A stretch of 64,000 bases of DNA, taken from contig NZ_JACHJI010000009.1 in the NCBI RefSeq assembly GCF_014203535.1, forward strand, positions 124,001-188,000. The letters are read 5' to 3'. The notes under the pieces are model-generated. The model was not told the DNA's origin and did no database searches. It saw only the letters and a program-made list of their open reading frames with translations. The number at the start of each line of letters is the position of its first letter. The first letter of the stretch is position 1. Of the stretch, positions 44,207 through 53,244 are shown piece by piece. The DNA comes from Streptomyces griseomycini (lineage in GTDB: Bacteria; Actinomycetota; Actinomycetes; Streptomycetales; Streptomycetaceae). Position numbers and translations under genes: made by a program.

Positions 44207-45154
44207 ATGACCGTCCCCACACTGCTCGTCCTGGACGCCGATCCGCTCCCCCGCCTCGGCCGGCTCACCGGCCGGGTCCGGATCGAGCACGCCGACGCCT
44301 CGACGCTCGCCGAGCGTCTTCCGCACGCGGACGTGCTGCTGGTGTGGGACTTCACCTCCCACGCGGTGCGCGAGGCGTGGCCCGGCGAGGGCCCCCGTCC
44401 GCGCTGGGTGCACACGGCGAGCGCCGGCGTGGACCACCTGCTCGGTCCGGAACTGGCCGCCTCCGACACGGTGGTCACCAACGCGCGCGGGATCTTCGAC
44501 CGGCCGATCGCCGAGTACGTCGCGGCCCTCGTCCTCGCCTTCGCCAAGGACCTGCCGCGCACCCTGGAGTTCCAGCGGGAGCGGACCTGGCGGCACCGGG
44601 AGACCCGCAGGGTCGCCGGGACGCGGGCCGTCGTCGTCGGCTCCGGGCCGATCGGCCGGGCGATCGCCGGCACGCTCACGGCGCTCGGCGTGACCACCGC
44701 CCTGGTCGGCCGCGCCGAGCGCACCGGCGTGCACGGGCCGGACGACCTGGACCGGCTGATCGCCGGCGCGGACTGGGTGATCTCCGCCGCGCCCCTCACG
44801 GACCGGACCCGGGGCATGTTCGACGCCCGCCGCTTCGGCGTGATGCAGCCCTCCGCCCACTTCGTCAACGTCGGCCGCGGGCAGCTGGTCGTCGAGGAGG
44901 CGCTCGCCGAGGCGCTGCGGCGGCGCTGGATCGCGGGCGCGGCGCTGGACGTCTTCGCCGCCGAGCCGCTCGCCCCCGACAGCCCCCTGTGGGAGGTCCC
45001 GGGGCTGGTCGTGTCGCCGCACATGAGCGGGGACACGGTGGGCTGGCGGGACGAACTCGCCGACCAGTTCGTTGAGTTGTACGAGCTGTGGGCGGCGGGC
45101 AGGCCGCTGGTGAACGTGGTCGACAAGCAGCGCGGATACGTACCCGGACACTGA
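44207..45154 (+). CDS. D-2-hydroxyacid dehydrogenase
   Basis: 315 residues of the NAD-dependent D-isomer-specific 2-hydroxyacid dehydrogenase family. The dinucleotide motif is VVVGSGPIGRAIAGTL (Ser in place of the first internal Gly). Substrate/catalytic motifs are FVNVGRGQLV, AALDVFAAEPL and the catalytic His in VVSPHMSG. The ATG at 44207 has GGAGG 11 nt upstream, a long spacing. It is divergent from the eutA-like genes by 69 bp and leads into the amidase gene. Confidence 0.9.
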   Translation: MTVPTLLVLDADPLPRLGRLTGRVRIEHADASTLAERLPHADVLLVWDFTSHAVREAWPGEGPRPRWVHTASAGVDHLLGPELAASDTVVTNARGIFDRPIAEYVAALVLAFAKDLPRTLEFQRERTWRHRETRRVAGTRAVVVGSGPIGRAIAGTLTALGVTTALVGRAERTGVHGPDDLDRLIAGADWVISAAPLTDRTRGMFDARRFGVMQPSAHFVNVGRGQLVVEEALAEALRRRWIAGAALDVFAAEPLAPDSPLWEVPGLVVSPHMSGDTVGWRDELADQFVELYELWAAGRPLVNVVDKQRGYVPGH

Positions 45155-45171
45155 CGTCACCAGGAGGGTGG

Positions 45172-46599
45172 ATGACCGACTTCACCGAGGCCGCCGACCT
45201 GACCGAGCTGAGCGCCGTACGGCTCCTCGACGGCTACCGCGGGGGCGAGTTCAGCCCGGTGGAGGCCACCCGCGCGGCGCTGGCGCGGGCCGAGGAGGTC
45301 CAGCCGGAGCTGAACGCGTTCGTCCGCCTGCTCGCCGGGGACGCGCTGGAACAGGCCCGGGCGTCCGAGGAACGGTGGCGGCGCGGGGAGCCGCGCGGGC
45401 TGCTGGACGGGGTGCCGGTGACGGTGAAGGACATCCTGCTGCTGCGCGGCGCCCCCACCCTGCGCGGCTCGCGGACGATCGACCCGGCGGGCGGCCGCTG
45501 GGACGAGGACGCGCCCTCGGTGGCCCGGCTGCGGGAGCACGGCGCGGTGTTCCTCGGCAAGACGACGACCCCCGAGTTCGGCTGGAAGGGCGTGACGGAC
45601 TCCCCGCTCAGCGGCGTCACCCGCAACCCGCACGACCCGACCCGTACGGCCGGCGGCTCCAGCGGGGGCGCGGCGGCGGCCGTGGCGCGGGGCGCGGGGC
45701 CGCTGGCGCTGGGCACGGACGGCGGCGGCAGCGTCCGCATCCCGGCGGCGTTCTGCGGGATCTTCGCGCTGAAGCCGACGTACGGGAGGGTGCCGCTCTA
45801 CCCGGCGAGCGCGTTCGGGACGCTGGCGCACGTCGGTCCGATGACCCGGGACGCGGCGGACGCGGCGCTGCTGATGGACGTGATCGGCGTGCCCGACTCC
45901 CGCGACTGGTCGGCGCTCGGACCGGCTCCGGAGTCCTTCACCGCGGGGCTGGCGGGCGGGGTGCGCGGGCTGCGGGTGGCGTACTCGCCGTCGCTGGGCG
46001 GGCAGGTGGCGGTGCGGCCGGAGGTCGCGGCGGCGGTCCGGCGGGCGGTGGAGCGGCTGGCCGGGCTCGGCGCGTACGTCGAGGAGACCGACCCGGACCT
46101 CGCCGACCCGGTGGACGCCTTCCACACCCTGTGGTTCGCCGGGGCCGCCCGCGTGGTCCAGCGCCTCACCCGGGAGCAGCGGGAACGGCTCGACCCCGGG
46201 CTGCGGGAGATCTGCGGAGCCGGCGCCCGGTACTCGGCGCTGGACTACCTGGCCGCGGTGGACGTCCGCGTGGACCTGGGGCGCCGCATGGGCCGCTTCC
46301 ACGAGCGCTACGACCTGCTGGTCACCCCCACGCTCCCGATCACGGCGTTCGAGGCGGGCGCGGAGGTGCCGAAGGGGTCCGGCCACCGCCGCTGGACGGG
46401 CTGGACCCCGTTCACCTACCCCTTCAACATGACCCAGCAGCCCGCCGCGACCGTCCCCGTCGGCACCGACGCCGACGGACTGCCGGTCGGCCTCCAGCTG
46501 GTGGCCGCCCGCCACCGGGACGCCCTGGTGCTGCGCGCGGCCCACGCGCTCTACGAGGCCGGGGTGCCCGCGTCGGGGGCCACGCCCGGCGGAGGCTGA
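45172..46599 (+). CDS. Amidase-signature family hydrolase
   Basis: 475 residues of the amidase signature family with the Ser-cisSer-Lys triad: Lys in VTVKDI, cis-Ser in AGGSSGGAAAA, nucleophile Ser in TDGGGSVRIPA. It hydrolyses a carboxamide; the substrate is unknown. The ATG at 45172 has GGAGGG upstream, 17 nt after the dehydrogenase stop, so the two are co-transcribed. The EhuBCDA genes downstream suggest it processes an imported compound. Confidence 0.9.
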   Translation: MTDFTEAADLTELSAVRLLDGYRGGEFSPVEATRAALARAEEVQPELNAFVRLLAGDALEQARASEERWRRGEPRGLLDGVPVTVKDILLLRGAPTLRGSRTIDPAGGRWDEDAPSVARLREHGAVFLGKTTTPEFGWKGVTDSPLSGVTRNPHDPTRTAGGSSGGAAAAVARGAGPLALGTDGGGSVRIPAAFCGIFALKPTYGRVPLYPASAFGTLAHVGPMTRDAADAALLMDVIGVPDSRDWSALGPAPESFTAGLAGGVRGLRVAYSPSLGGQVAVRPEVAAAVRRAVERLAGLGAYVEETDPDLADPVDAFHTLWFAGAARVVQRLTREQRERLDPGLREICGAGARYSALDYLAAVDVRVDLGRRMGRFHERYDLLVTPTLPITAFEAGAEVPKGSGHRRWTGWTPFTYPFNMTQQPAATVPVGTDADGLPVGLQLVAARHRDALVLRAAHALYEAGVPASGATPGGG

Positions 46600-46912
46600 G
46601 GGTCTCCCCCGCCGCGCCGGTGCGCCACAGGTCGTTGCAGGCGTCGGCCGTCTCCGCCGGGCCCTCCACCACCTGCCCCCAGACGGTGCCGGGGACCCAG
46701 CCGACGTCGCCGTCGGGGAGCAGGTCGTTGCGCTCGTGGAACAGGGCCGGGTCCACGACCGTGGTGCCGGGGCGGACCTCGCGGTCGTAGCCGTAGGCCC
46801 GCGTGCCCACCTCGGCGCCCGCGAAGGAGAAGCAGCCGGGCCGTGCCCGCGACTGCGCGCTTGACCAGCGCGGCCTCGTGACATCGGTCAGCCGTGTCCC
46901 CCATCGTCCCGC
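46600..46912 (-). pseudogene. Orphan coding remnant, unknown family
   Basis: On the minus strand, 46620-46860 translates with G or C at essentially every third position as AGAEVGTRAYGYDREV, then TVVDPALFHERNDLLPDGDV, then GWVPGTVWGQVV, strong coding character. The likely start MGDTADRCHEAALVKR at about 46911 is in a different frame, so a frameshift separates them. No stop occurs before the frame runs into the amidase gene. It therefore looks like a truncated, frameshifted gene. I do not recognise the family. Confidence 0.5.
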
Positions 46913-46967
46913 GCCGGTCAAGACGCCCGACCGCCGCGCGGGGCCGAAACTGGCCGGAATAACTCGC

Positions 46968-47906
46968 ATGGCTTCGGGTAGCCGCGCCGCCATGGCTCCA
47001 CCACTTCACCCCTACAGACGGCGCCGGGAGACCTCCGGACCCTCACGTCGATCGCTGCTCGCGGGGGTCGCGGCGCTCGGCGCGCTGGGCGCCGCGGGCT
47101 GCTCCCGCGTGCCCACCGAGGCGAGCGCGGACGGCGGTGACCTGCTGGACCGGCTCAGGGCGGCGGGCGTCGCCCGGCTGGGCATCGCGGGCGAGATCCC
47201 GTTCGGTTACATCGACAAGGACGGCGAGCTCACCGGTGAGGCGCCGGAGCTGGCCAAGGTCATCTTCAAGCGCCTCGGTGTGGACCGGGTCCAGCCCGTG
47301 CCGACCGAGTTCGGGTCGCTGATACCGGGGCTGAACTCCCAGCAGTTCGACGTCGTGGCCGCCGGGATGTACATCAACCCCGAGCGCTGTGAGCAGGTCA
47401 TCTTCTCCGACCCCGACTACCAGATGCTCGACTCGTTCATCGTCCGCAAGGGCAACCCGCTGGGCCTGCACGACTACCGGGACGTCGTCGAGAAGAAGGC
47501 GCGGTTCGCCACCGGCACCGGGTACGCGGAGATCGCGTACGCGGTCGAGGCCGGGTACGCGGAGGGCGACATCCTGATCGTCCCCGACCAGGTCGCCGGG
47601 CTGAACGCCGTGGAGGCCGGACGCGCGGACGTCTTCGCCGGCACCGCGCTCACCACCCGCGAGGTGGTGAAGAAGTCGAACAAGGCCGAGGTCACGGAGC
47701 CGTTCAAGCCGATCGTCGACGGCGAGCCGCACGTCGACGGCGGCGGCTTCGCCTTCCGGCCGACCGAGACGAAGCTGCGGGACGCCTTCAACGCCGAGCT
47801 GCGGGCGCTCAAGGAGAGCGGTGAACTGCTCCGCATCCTCAAGCCGTTCGGCTTCACCGAGGACGAGATGACGGACATGACCGCGAAGGAGCTCTGCGGC
47901 GGATGA
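46968..47906 (+). CDS. ehuB: Ectoine/hydroxyectoine-type ABC binding lipoprotein (EhuB-like)
   Basis: 312 residues. A twin-arginine-type lipoprotein signal (SRRSLLAGVAALGALGAAGC) leads to a family 3 polar amino-acid-binding fold with ARLGIAGEIPFGYIDKDGELTGEAPELA and NSQQFDVVAAGMYINPERC, matching EhuB of ectoine importers. It binds ectoine/5-hydroxyectoine or a related solute outside the cell. The ATG at 46968 is uncertain; an ATG at 46992 is equally possible and neither has a strong ribosome site. First gene of ehuBCDA. Confidence 0.85.
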   Translation: MASGSRAAMAPPLHPYRRRRETSGPSRRSLLAGVAALGALGAAGCSRVPTEASADGGDLLDRLRAAGVARLGIAGEIPFGYIDKDGELTGEAPELAKVIFKRLGVDRVQPVPTEFGSLIPGLNSQQFDVVAAGMYINPERCEQVIFSDPDYQMLDSFIVRKGNPLGLHDYRDVVEKKARFATGTGYAEIAYAVEAGYAEGDILIVPDQVAGLNAVEAGRADVFAGTALTTREVVKKSNKAEVTEPFKPIVDGEPHVDGGGFAFRPTETKLRDAFNAELRALKESGELLRILKPFGFTEDEMTDMTAKELCGG

Positions 47907-48616
47907 CCTCGGGACTCTGGGAACTGGTGCTGCAGGGCGTCTGGGTCACGATCCAGCTGCTCGTCCTCAGCGCGCTGCTGGCGACGGCGGTGTCCTTCGT
48001 GGCCGGTGTCGCGCGCACCCACCGGCTGTGGATCGTCCGCTTCCTCGCGGGCTTCTACACCGAGGTGTTCCGCGGGACCTCGGCCCTGGTGATGATCTTC
48101 TGGGTGTTCTTCGTGCTGCCCCCGGCCTTCGGCTGGCAGCTGGTGCCGCTGTGGGCGGGCACGCTGGCGCTCGGCCTGACCTTCGGGGCGTACGGCTCGG
48201 AGATCGTGCGCGGCGCCCTCGCCGCGGTCGACCCGGCCCAGCGCGAGGGCGGCATCGCGCTGAGCTTCACGCCCTGGCAGCGGATGAAGCTGATCCTGCT
48301 GCCGCAGGCGGTGCCGGAGATGATCCCGCCGTTCTCCAACCTGCTGGTCGAACTGCTCAAGGGCACCGCTCTGGTGTCGATCATGGGCATGGGCGACCTG
48401 GCGTTCAGCGCCCACCTGGTGCGCCTGGCGCTGCAGGAGAGCGCGGAGATCTACACGTACGTCCTGCTGATCTACTTCGTGATCGCCTTCCTGCTGACCC
48501 GTCTGATGCGCGGGCTGGAGAGGAAGCTGAAGGCGGGGGTCGGCAAGGCTCCGGCACGTGAGCCGGACGTGGAGCTGAAGCGGCCCGAGACCACCAACGT
48601 GGGAGGTGCGGTCTGA
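47903..48616 (+). CDS. ehuC: Ectoine-type ABC permease EhuC-like
   Basis: 237 residues, a His/Glu/Gln/Arg-opine type permease with five membrane helices. The conserved loop is GALAAVDPAQREGGIALSF and PQAVPEMIPPFSN. The ATG overlaps the ehuB stop by 4 nt. It pairs with EhuD in the membrane. Confidence 0.88.
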   Translation: MTSGLWELVLQGVWVTIQLLVLSALLATAVSFVAGVARTHRLWIVRFLAGFYTEVFRGTSALVMIFWVFFVLPPAFGWQLVPLWAGTLALGLTFGAYGSEIVRGALAAVDPAQREGGIALSFTPWQRMKLILLPQAVPEMIPPFSNLLVELLKGTALVSIMGMGDLAFSAHLVRLALQESAEIYTYVLLIYFVIAFLLTRLMRGLERKLKAGVGKAPAREPDVELKRPETTNVGGAV

Positions 48617-49266
48617 TGAAGTGGGACTGGAGCGCGGTCGCCGACTTCATGCCGCACTTCTGGGACGGCCTGCTGGTCACCCTGCAGATCCTGGTCCTGG
48701 GCTCGCTGATCTCGTTCGCGCTGGGTCTGGTGTGGGCGCTGCTGATGCGGGTGCCGACGCGCTGGGTGACCTGGCCGGTCGGGGCGGTGACGGAGTTCGT
48801 CCGCAACACCCCGCTGCTGGTGCAACTGTTCTTCCTGTTCTACGTGCTGCCGGAGTGGGGGATCACCTTCTCCGCGCTGACCACCGGCGTCTTCGCCATC
48901 GGTCTGCACTACTCGACGTACACGATGCAGGTCTACCGGGCCGGTATCGAGGCCGTGCCGGTGGGCCAGTGGGAGGCGGCGACGGCGCTGAACCTGCCGT
49001 TGCGCCGGACGTGGACCGCGGTGATCCTGCCGCAGGCCGTGCGCCGGGTGGTGCCCGCGCTCGGCAACTACGTCATCTCGATGCTGAAGGACACGCCGAT
49101 GCTGATGGCCGTCACCGTGCTGGAGATGCTCGGCGAGGCACGGCTGTTCGCCCAGCAGAACTTCCAGTTCACCGAGCCCCTGACGGTGATCGGCTTCGCC
49201 TTCATCGTCATCTCCTACCTGGCCTCCCTTGCCCTGCGAGCCCTGGAGCGACGCCTTGTCCACTGA
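48616..49266 (+). CDS. ehuD: Ectoine-type ABC permease EhuD-like
   Basis: 216 residues, the same permease family, with the loop AGIEAVPVGQWEAATALNLP and PQAVRRVVPALGNY. The ATG at 48616 shares one base with the ehuC stop (TGATG). Helix count and length are normal. Confidence 0.88.
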   Translation: MKWDWSAVADFMPHFWDGLLVTLQILVLGSLISFALGLVWALLMRVPTRWVTWPVGAVTEFVRNTPLLVQLFFLFYVLPEWGITFSALTTGVFAIGLHYSTYTMQVYRAGIEAVPVGQWEAATALNLPLRRTWTAVILPQAVRRVVPALGNYVISMLKDTPMLMAVTVLEMLGEARLFAQQNFQFTEPLTVIGFAFIVISYLASLALRALERRLVH

Positions 49267-50047
49267 CACCCACGCCCCGTTCGACAAGAAGCCCGAGAGC
49301 CCGAGGAGCACGGGCGAGCTGATCCGCCTGGAGCAGGTCACCAAGCGGTTCGGGAACCACACGGTCCTGGACCACCTGGACTTCTCCGTGGACGCCGGCA
49401 AGCACGTCACCCTGATCGGGCCGTCCGGATCGGGCAAGACCACGATCCTGCGGCTGCTGATGACGCTGCTGAAGCCGGACGAGGGCACGATCACCGTGGA
49501 CGGGGAGCGGCTGTTCCCCGCGCCCGAGAAGCAGGTCCGCGAGGTCCGCAAGAAGATCGGGATGGTGTTCCAGCAGTTCAACCTGTTCCCGAACATGACG
49601 GTGCTCAGGAACATCACCGAGGCCCCGGTCACCGTGCTCGGCCTGTCCAAGGACGCGGCCGAGGAGCGGGCCCGGGAGCTGCTGGAGATGGTCGGGCTGA
49701 CCGATCACGTCGACAAGCACCCCGCGCAGCTGTCCGGCGGCCAGCAGCAGCGGGTGGCGATCGCGCGGGCGCTGGCGATGCGGCCGCAGGTGCTGCTGCT
49801 GGACGAGGTGACCTCGGCGCTGGACCCGGAGCTGGTCGCGGGCGTCCTGGACGTGCTGCGGGACATCGCCCGCTCCACCGACATCACCATGCTCTGCGTG
49901 ACCCACGAGATGAACTTCGCCCGGGACATCTCGGACCAGGTGCTGATGTTCGACTCGGGCCGGGTCATCGAGGCGGGTCCGCCGGAGAAGATCTTCAGCG
50001 AGCCCGAGCACGACCGGACGCGGGAATTCCTCAGCGCGGTCCTGTGA
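49256..50047 (+). CDS. ehuA: Ectoine-type ABC transporter ATPase EhuA-like
   Basis: 263 residues with Walker A GPSGSGKTT at about 57-65, Q-loop VFQQFNLFPNM, signature LSGGQQQRVAIARAL, Walker B VLLLDEVTSALDPE and switch His in CVTHEM. The start is a TTG at 49256 with GGAG upstream, overlapping ehuD by 11 nt; another TTG at 49229 has no ribosome site. Last gene of ehuBCDA. Confidence 0.9.
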   Translation: MSTDTHAPFDKKPESPRSTGELIRLEQVTKRFGNHTVLDHLDFSVDAGKHVTLIGPSGSGKTTILRLLMTLLKPDEGTITVDGERLFPAPEKQVREVRKKIGMVFQQFNLFPNMTVLRNITEAPVTVLGLSKDAAEERARELLEMVGLTDHVDKHPAQLSGGQQQRVAIARALAMRPQVLLLDEVTSALDPELVAGVLDVLRDIARSTDITMLCVTHEMNFARDISDQVLMFDSGRVIEAGPPEKIFSEPEHDRTREFLSAVL

Positions 50048-50241
50048 CCACGGGGCGTGTGCGGGCCGACGTCCCAGGTCCCCGCTCTGGCGCGTGCCTT
50101 TGGCATATGTCAGAGGGTCTGCCGCGCAGTTGAGAGGGCCGCGGACTTGTCAACCCCCGCTTCCCCGGAGCCGCTCGACGGCTATCGTGGAGGGGATTCG
50201 CTGACCGGATTGCGGCCCAAGAGCGAGCGCAGGGGGAAACC

Positions 50242-51000
50242 GTGGCGCTGAGGCACGAGCCGACCGCCCCGCACCACTCGGTCCAGGACGCCCTGCGCGT
50301 CCTGGAGGCGGTGGCGCGGCGCACCACAGGAGTCACCGACACCGAACTCGCCCGCGAGACCGGCCTCGGCACGGAGCGGCTGACCGCGCTCCTGCGGATG
50401 CTGCGCCGCGAGGCCTACGTCGAGCACGCCGCCGACGGCGCGTACGTCACCGGGCAGGCCTTCGCCCGCCTCGGCACGGCCCAGGGCCACGAGGAGGCCC
50501 TGCGCGACAAGCTCCAGCACACCCTGGAGCGGCTGCGCGACTCCGTGGGCGCCGCCGTCTACATCAGCCGGTACGTGGACGGCGAGGTGAAGGTCACCCA
50601 GTACGCCGACAGTCCGGCCACCCCGAAGGTGAACGAGTGGGTGGACTTCCGCTGCTCGGCGCACGCCACCGCGGTCGGCAAGAGCCTGCTCACCCAGCTC
50701 GACCACGACGGCCGGCGCGACCACCTCGCCCGGCACAAGATGGCCCGGCTCACCTCGCGCACCATCACCAGCGACACGCTGCTGCTCTCCCGGCTGGAGG
50801 CGCAGCCGCCCACCGTGCCGGTCCTGGACCTCCAGGAGTACGCGGTCGGCACGGTCTGCGCGGCCGTCCCGATCACGGCCGGCTCCTCGGTGGGCTGCCT
50901 GGCCCTGTCCCTGCCGGTCCGGCACGCCCACCGGCTGCGCCGGGCCGCGGACGCCCTCAACCGCAACGCGGCCCCGGTGCTGCTCTCGCTGACGATCTAG
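50242..51000 (+). CDS. IclR-family regulator
   Basis: 252 residues. A winged helix-turn-helix at about 12-75 (HHSVQDALRVLEAVA; GVTDTELARETGL) and an IclR effector domain from about 80. The GTG at 50242 follows AGGGGGAAA. It is 194 bp downstream of ehuA and probably controls the transporter/ectoine genes; that is inferred from position. Confidence 0.88.
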   Translation: MALRHEPTAPHHSVQDALRVLEAVARRTTGVTDTELARETGLGTERLTALLRMLRREAYVEHAADGAYVTGQAFARLGTAQGHEEALRDKLQHTLERLRDSVGAAVYISRYVDGEVKVTQYADSPATPKVNEWVDFRCSAHATAVGKSLLTQLDHDGRRDHLARHKMARLTSRTITSDTLLLSRLEAQPPTVPVLDLQEYAVGTVCAAVPITAGSSVGCLALSLPVRHAHRLRRAADALNRNAAPVLLSLTI

Positions 51001-51097
51001 GACCGGCCCGTTCACCGTGTGGTGGTCGGGAGCATCCCCCGGGACCAGGTAGTATTTACTTCGTCGCCGGCCGCGGGAAGCGGACGGCGGGAGTCAT

Positions 51098-51171
51098 GCG
51101 CCGCTAGCTCAGTTGGTTAGAGCAGCTGACTCTTAATCAGCGGGTCCGGGGTTCGAGTCCCTGGCGGCGCA
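51098..51171 (+). tRNA. tRNA-Lys (CUU), copy 2
   Basis: Identical over all 74 nt to the copies at 36640 and 54825, anticodon CTT. A possible -10, TAGTAT, lies at 51050-51055. A perfect hairpin follows. Confidence 0.98.
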
Positions 51172-51176
51172 CACCG

Positions 51177-51206
51177 AAGGGCCTCTCGTGGGAACGAGAG
51201 GCCCTT
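51177..51206 (+). terminator. Terminator of tRNA-Lys copy 2
   Basis: A perfect 13-bp stem (51177-51189 with 51194-51206) and 4-nt loop, 5 nt after the tRNA. It also lies downstream of the convergent LPMO gene. Confidence 0.9.
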
Positions 51207-51250
51207 GTGCGTTGCCGTGGCGACGCCCGGTCCGATACCCGGGGAGACGC

Positions 51251-51856
51251 TCAGAACGTGACGTCCGAGCACGCGTAGAACGCGTTGCCGGTGTCGTGGA
51301 CCGTCCACACCGCGAGGATGACGTGGTGCCCGCTCAGCCCGGACGGCAGCCGGCCGCTGTGCGAGAGCGTCTGCGGCGGCCGCTGTCCGCCGTAGGGCAC
51401 CGTCAGGAACGGGGTGAGGTTGAGGTCGGACCGGGACAGCCGGTGGTTCTGGTTCCAGCCCGGTTTCGTGACGTAGTACCGGAAGTCGGTGGTGGCGTGC
51501 ATGGCCGTGAACTGCCACCGGAAGGTGTAGCTCTGGCCGCCCGACACCCGGGTGGTGGGCCAGGCTCCGCCCGACGGGGTCCTCGGGCCGTCGAGCTGGG
51601 CGAACCGCGTGTTGCCGGCCGAGCAGATCTGCCCGTCCGCGGGGCCGGAGGCGGGGAAGCCCTTCGGTCCCTCGACGCTCTGCGGCTCCCACTGGATGGC
51701 GCCGCAGTTGGTCACCGTGCCGTTCTGGCACAGCTTCTGCCGGCTGACCGGCAGGTCGGTGTAGCCGTGGCCGCTGGCACCACCGGAGGAGAGCGCGAGC
51801 GCTCCGGTCGTGGCCAGTCCCACCGCGGCTGCGTACAGCTTGGTCCGTGTGCGCAT
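51251..51856 (-). CDS. Secreted AA10 lytic polysaccharide monooxygenase
   Basis: 201 residues. The signal peptide ends ...SSGGASG, leaving His as the first mature residue (HGYTDLPVSR). With the second His in FTAMHATTDFRYY this forms the copper histidine brace of AA10 LPMOs. The enzyme oxidatively cleaves chitin or cellulose chains; whether it is chitin- or cellulose-specific cannot be told by eye. There is no extra binding module. A DasR-type site 46 bp upstream suggests chitin-linked control. Confidence 0.93.
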   Translation of the reverse strand: MRTRTKLYAAAVGLATTGALALSSGGASGHGYTDLPVSRQKLCQNGTVTNCGAIQWEPQSVEGPKGFPASGPADGQICSAGNTRFAQLDGPRTPSGGAWPTTRVSGGQSYTFRWQFTAMHATTDFRYYVTKPGWNQNHRLSRSDLNLTPFLTVPYGGQRPPQTLSHSGRLPSGLSGHHVILAVWTVHDTGNAFYACSDVTF

Positions 51857-51901
51857 GCTGCCGCTCCTGGTGAACGTGGGGGAGATCAGTGAGCCGTGCA
51901 G

Positions 51902-51917
51902 GTAGGTCTAGACCAAG
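51902..51917. promoter_or_regulatory. DasR-type operator (dre) upstream of the LPMO gene
   Basis: GTAGGTCTAGACCAAG carries the perfect palindromic core GGTCTAGACC of dre sites, with weaker flanks. It lies 46 bp before the LPMO start codon. Confidence 0.75.
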
Positions 51918-51980
51918 TCACAGAGTAGGGACGCGGACTAGGCATGTCCATACCAATCACAGAACCCGTTCCCCGGCCGT

Positions 51981-53165
51981 TCAGGGCGCCGTCTCCCCCC
52001 GCCCCGCGCAGAACGCCACCGTCAGGTCCTTCACCAGCACCTTGCGCTCGTAGTCGTCCAGCTCCACCAGCCCCCGCATGGTCAGCCGGGTCACCGTGTC
52101 CTCCACCGAGTCCACGACCGAGGTCAGCACGCTCGCCCGGTGCTGGGCGTCCAGCGCGGCGATCCGGCGCCGGTGCATCGCGGCGGCCACCTCGGGCGCG
52201 TACTCCACCCGGACCGGCCGGACCGCGAACACCTCCAGTCCCACCGGCGCGGTGTCCGCCGCCACCAGCCGGGCCAGCGCGTCCTCCGCCGCGTCCGTCG
52301 CTCCGCGCCCCGCGCCCGGCGCCGGCACCGGCACCCGGAGCAGCGCCGCCTCGACGCACTCGCGCAGGTACCTCTCGTGGTCCTCGACCACCAGCGTCGC
52401 CCGCGCGGTGTCCCGCACCCGCCACACCACCAGCACGACCACCCGCAGCGCCACCCCGCTGCGGTCGGCCGCCGGCACCGGCTCGCTGCGCCAGTGCCGC
52501 AGCCGCACGTCGACCCGGCGGCGCAGCAGCAGCGGGTTGACCCACAGCAGTCCGGTCCGCCGGACCGTCCCCCGGTAGCGGCCGAACAGGCCGAGCACCC
52601 AGGCCCGCCCGGTCTGTCCGCGGGCCAGCCCGCCGAAGCCGAACAGCCCGAGGGTGCCGGCCGCCGCGTACGCCGCCCACTGCGCGGGGCCGAGCCCGGC
52701 CGCGCCGCCGTGCGCCGTGCCCCCGAGCGCCTCGGCTGCGAGCGGCGGCAGCACCCCCGCCCACCACGAGGTGGCCACGCAGCCCGCCGCCCCGCACACC
52801 CCGGCGAGCACCCCGACGGGGCCGGGCAGCACCCGGGCGGACCGCTCCACCAGCTCGGGGTCCACCCGGGGCACGGACGACCGGGGCCGTACCGGCGGCC
52901 GGGTCCGCACGGCGGCCGGGCGCCGGGGTCCCGGCCGCTCCTCCGCCCCCTCTCCCGGCTGTTCCTCCGCGCCCGGCCGGCGGCTGACGACCGCGGGCCG
53001 CAGTCGCACCGGCGCCGGGTCGGAGTCGTCGCGGTCGTCGCGGAACAGCATGTGGACCGGGATCTCGGTGGTGGACTCGGTGTGGATGAGCCGGACCGGC
53101 CGGGGCGCCGCGGCACCGGCCGCGGGCGGCCCGGACTCGGGGACGGGGGAAGTGGTCGTGGTCAT
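51981..53165 (-). CDS. SPFH/band 7 domain membrane protein
   Basis: 394 residues. An N-terminal ~100-residue Pro/Arg-rich tail precedes two hydrophobic segments (VGVLAGVCGAAGCVATSWWAGVL and WAAYAAAGTLGLFGFGGLA) and an SPFH domain (RTGLLWVNPLLLRRRVDVRLRHW to about 345). SPFH proteins form membrane scaffolds. The ATG at 53165 has GGAGG upstream. It lies 80 bp after the peptidoglycan-binding protein gene and may be co-transcribed with it. Confidence 0.85.
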   Translation of the reverse strand: MTTTTSPVPESGPPAAGAAAPRPVRLIHTESTTEIPVHMLFRDDRDDSDPAPVRLRPAVVSRRPGAEEQPGEGAEERPGPRRPAAVRTRPPVRPRSSVPRVDPELVERSARVLPGPVGVLAGVCGAAGCVATSWWAGVLPPLAAEALGGTAHGGAAGLGPAQWAAYAAAGTLGLFGFGGLARGQTGRAWVLGLFGRYRGTVRRTGLLWVNPLLLRRRVDVRLRHWRSEPVPAADRSGVALRVVVLVVWRVRDTARATLVVEDHERYLRECVEAALLRVPVPAPGAGRGATDAAEDALARLVAADTAPVGLEVFAVRPVRVEYAPEVAAAMHRRRIAALDAQHRASVLTSVVDSVEDTVTRLTMRGLVELDDYERKVLVKDLTVAFCAGRGETAP

Positions 53166-53244
53166 GCGTGCCTCCAGCCTCCGCGCCAGATGCGTCACGT
53201 CGGGGATGGTCGGGCCCGGGTCCGGTGGGTCGTGGGCCCCTGGG

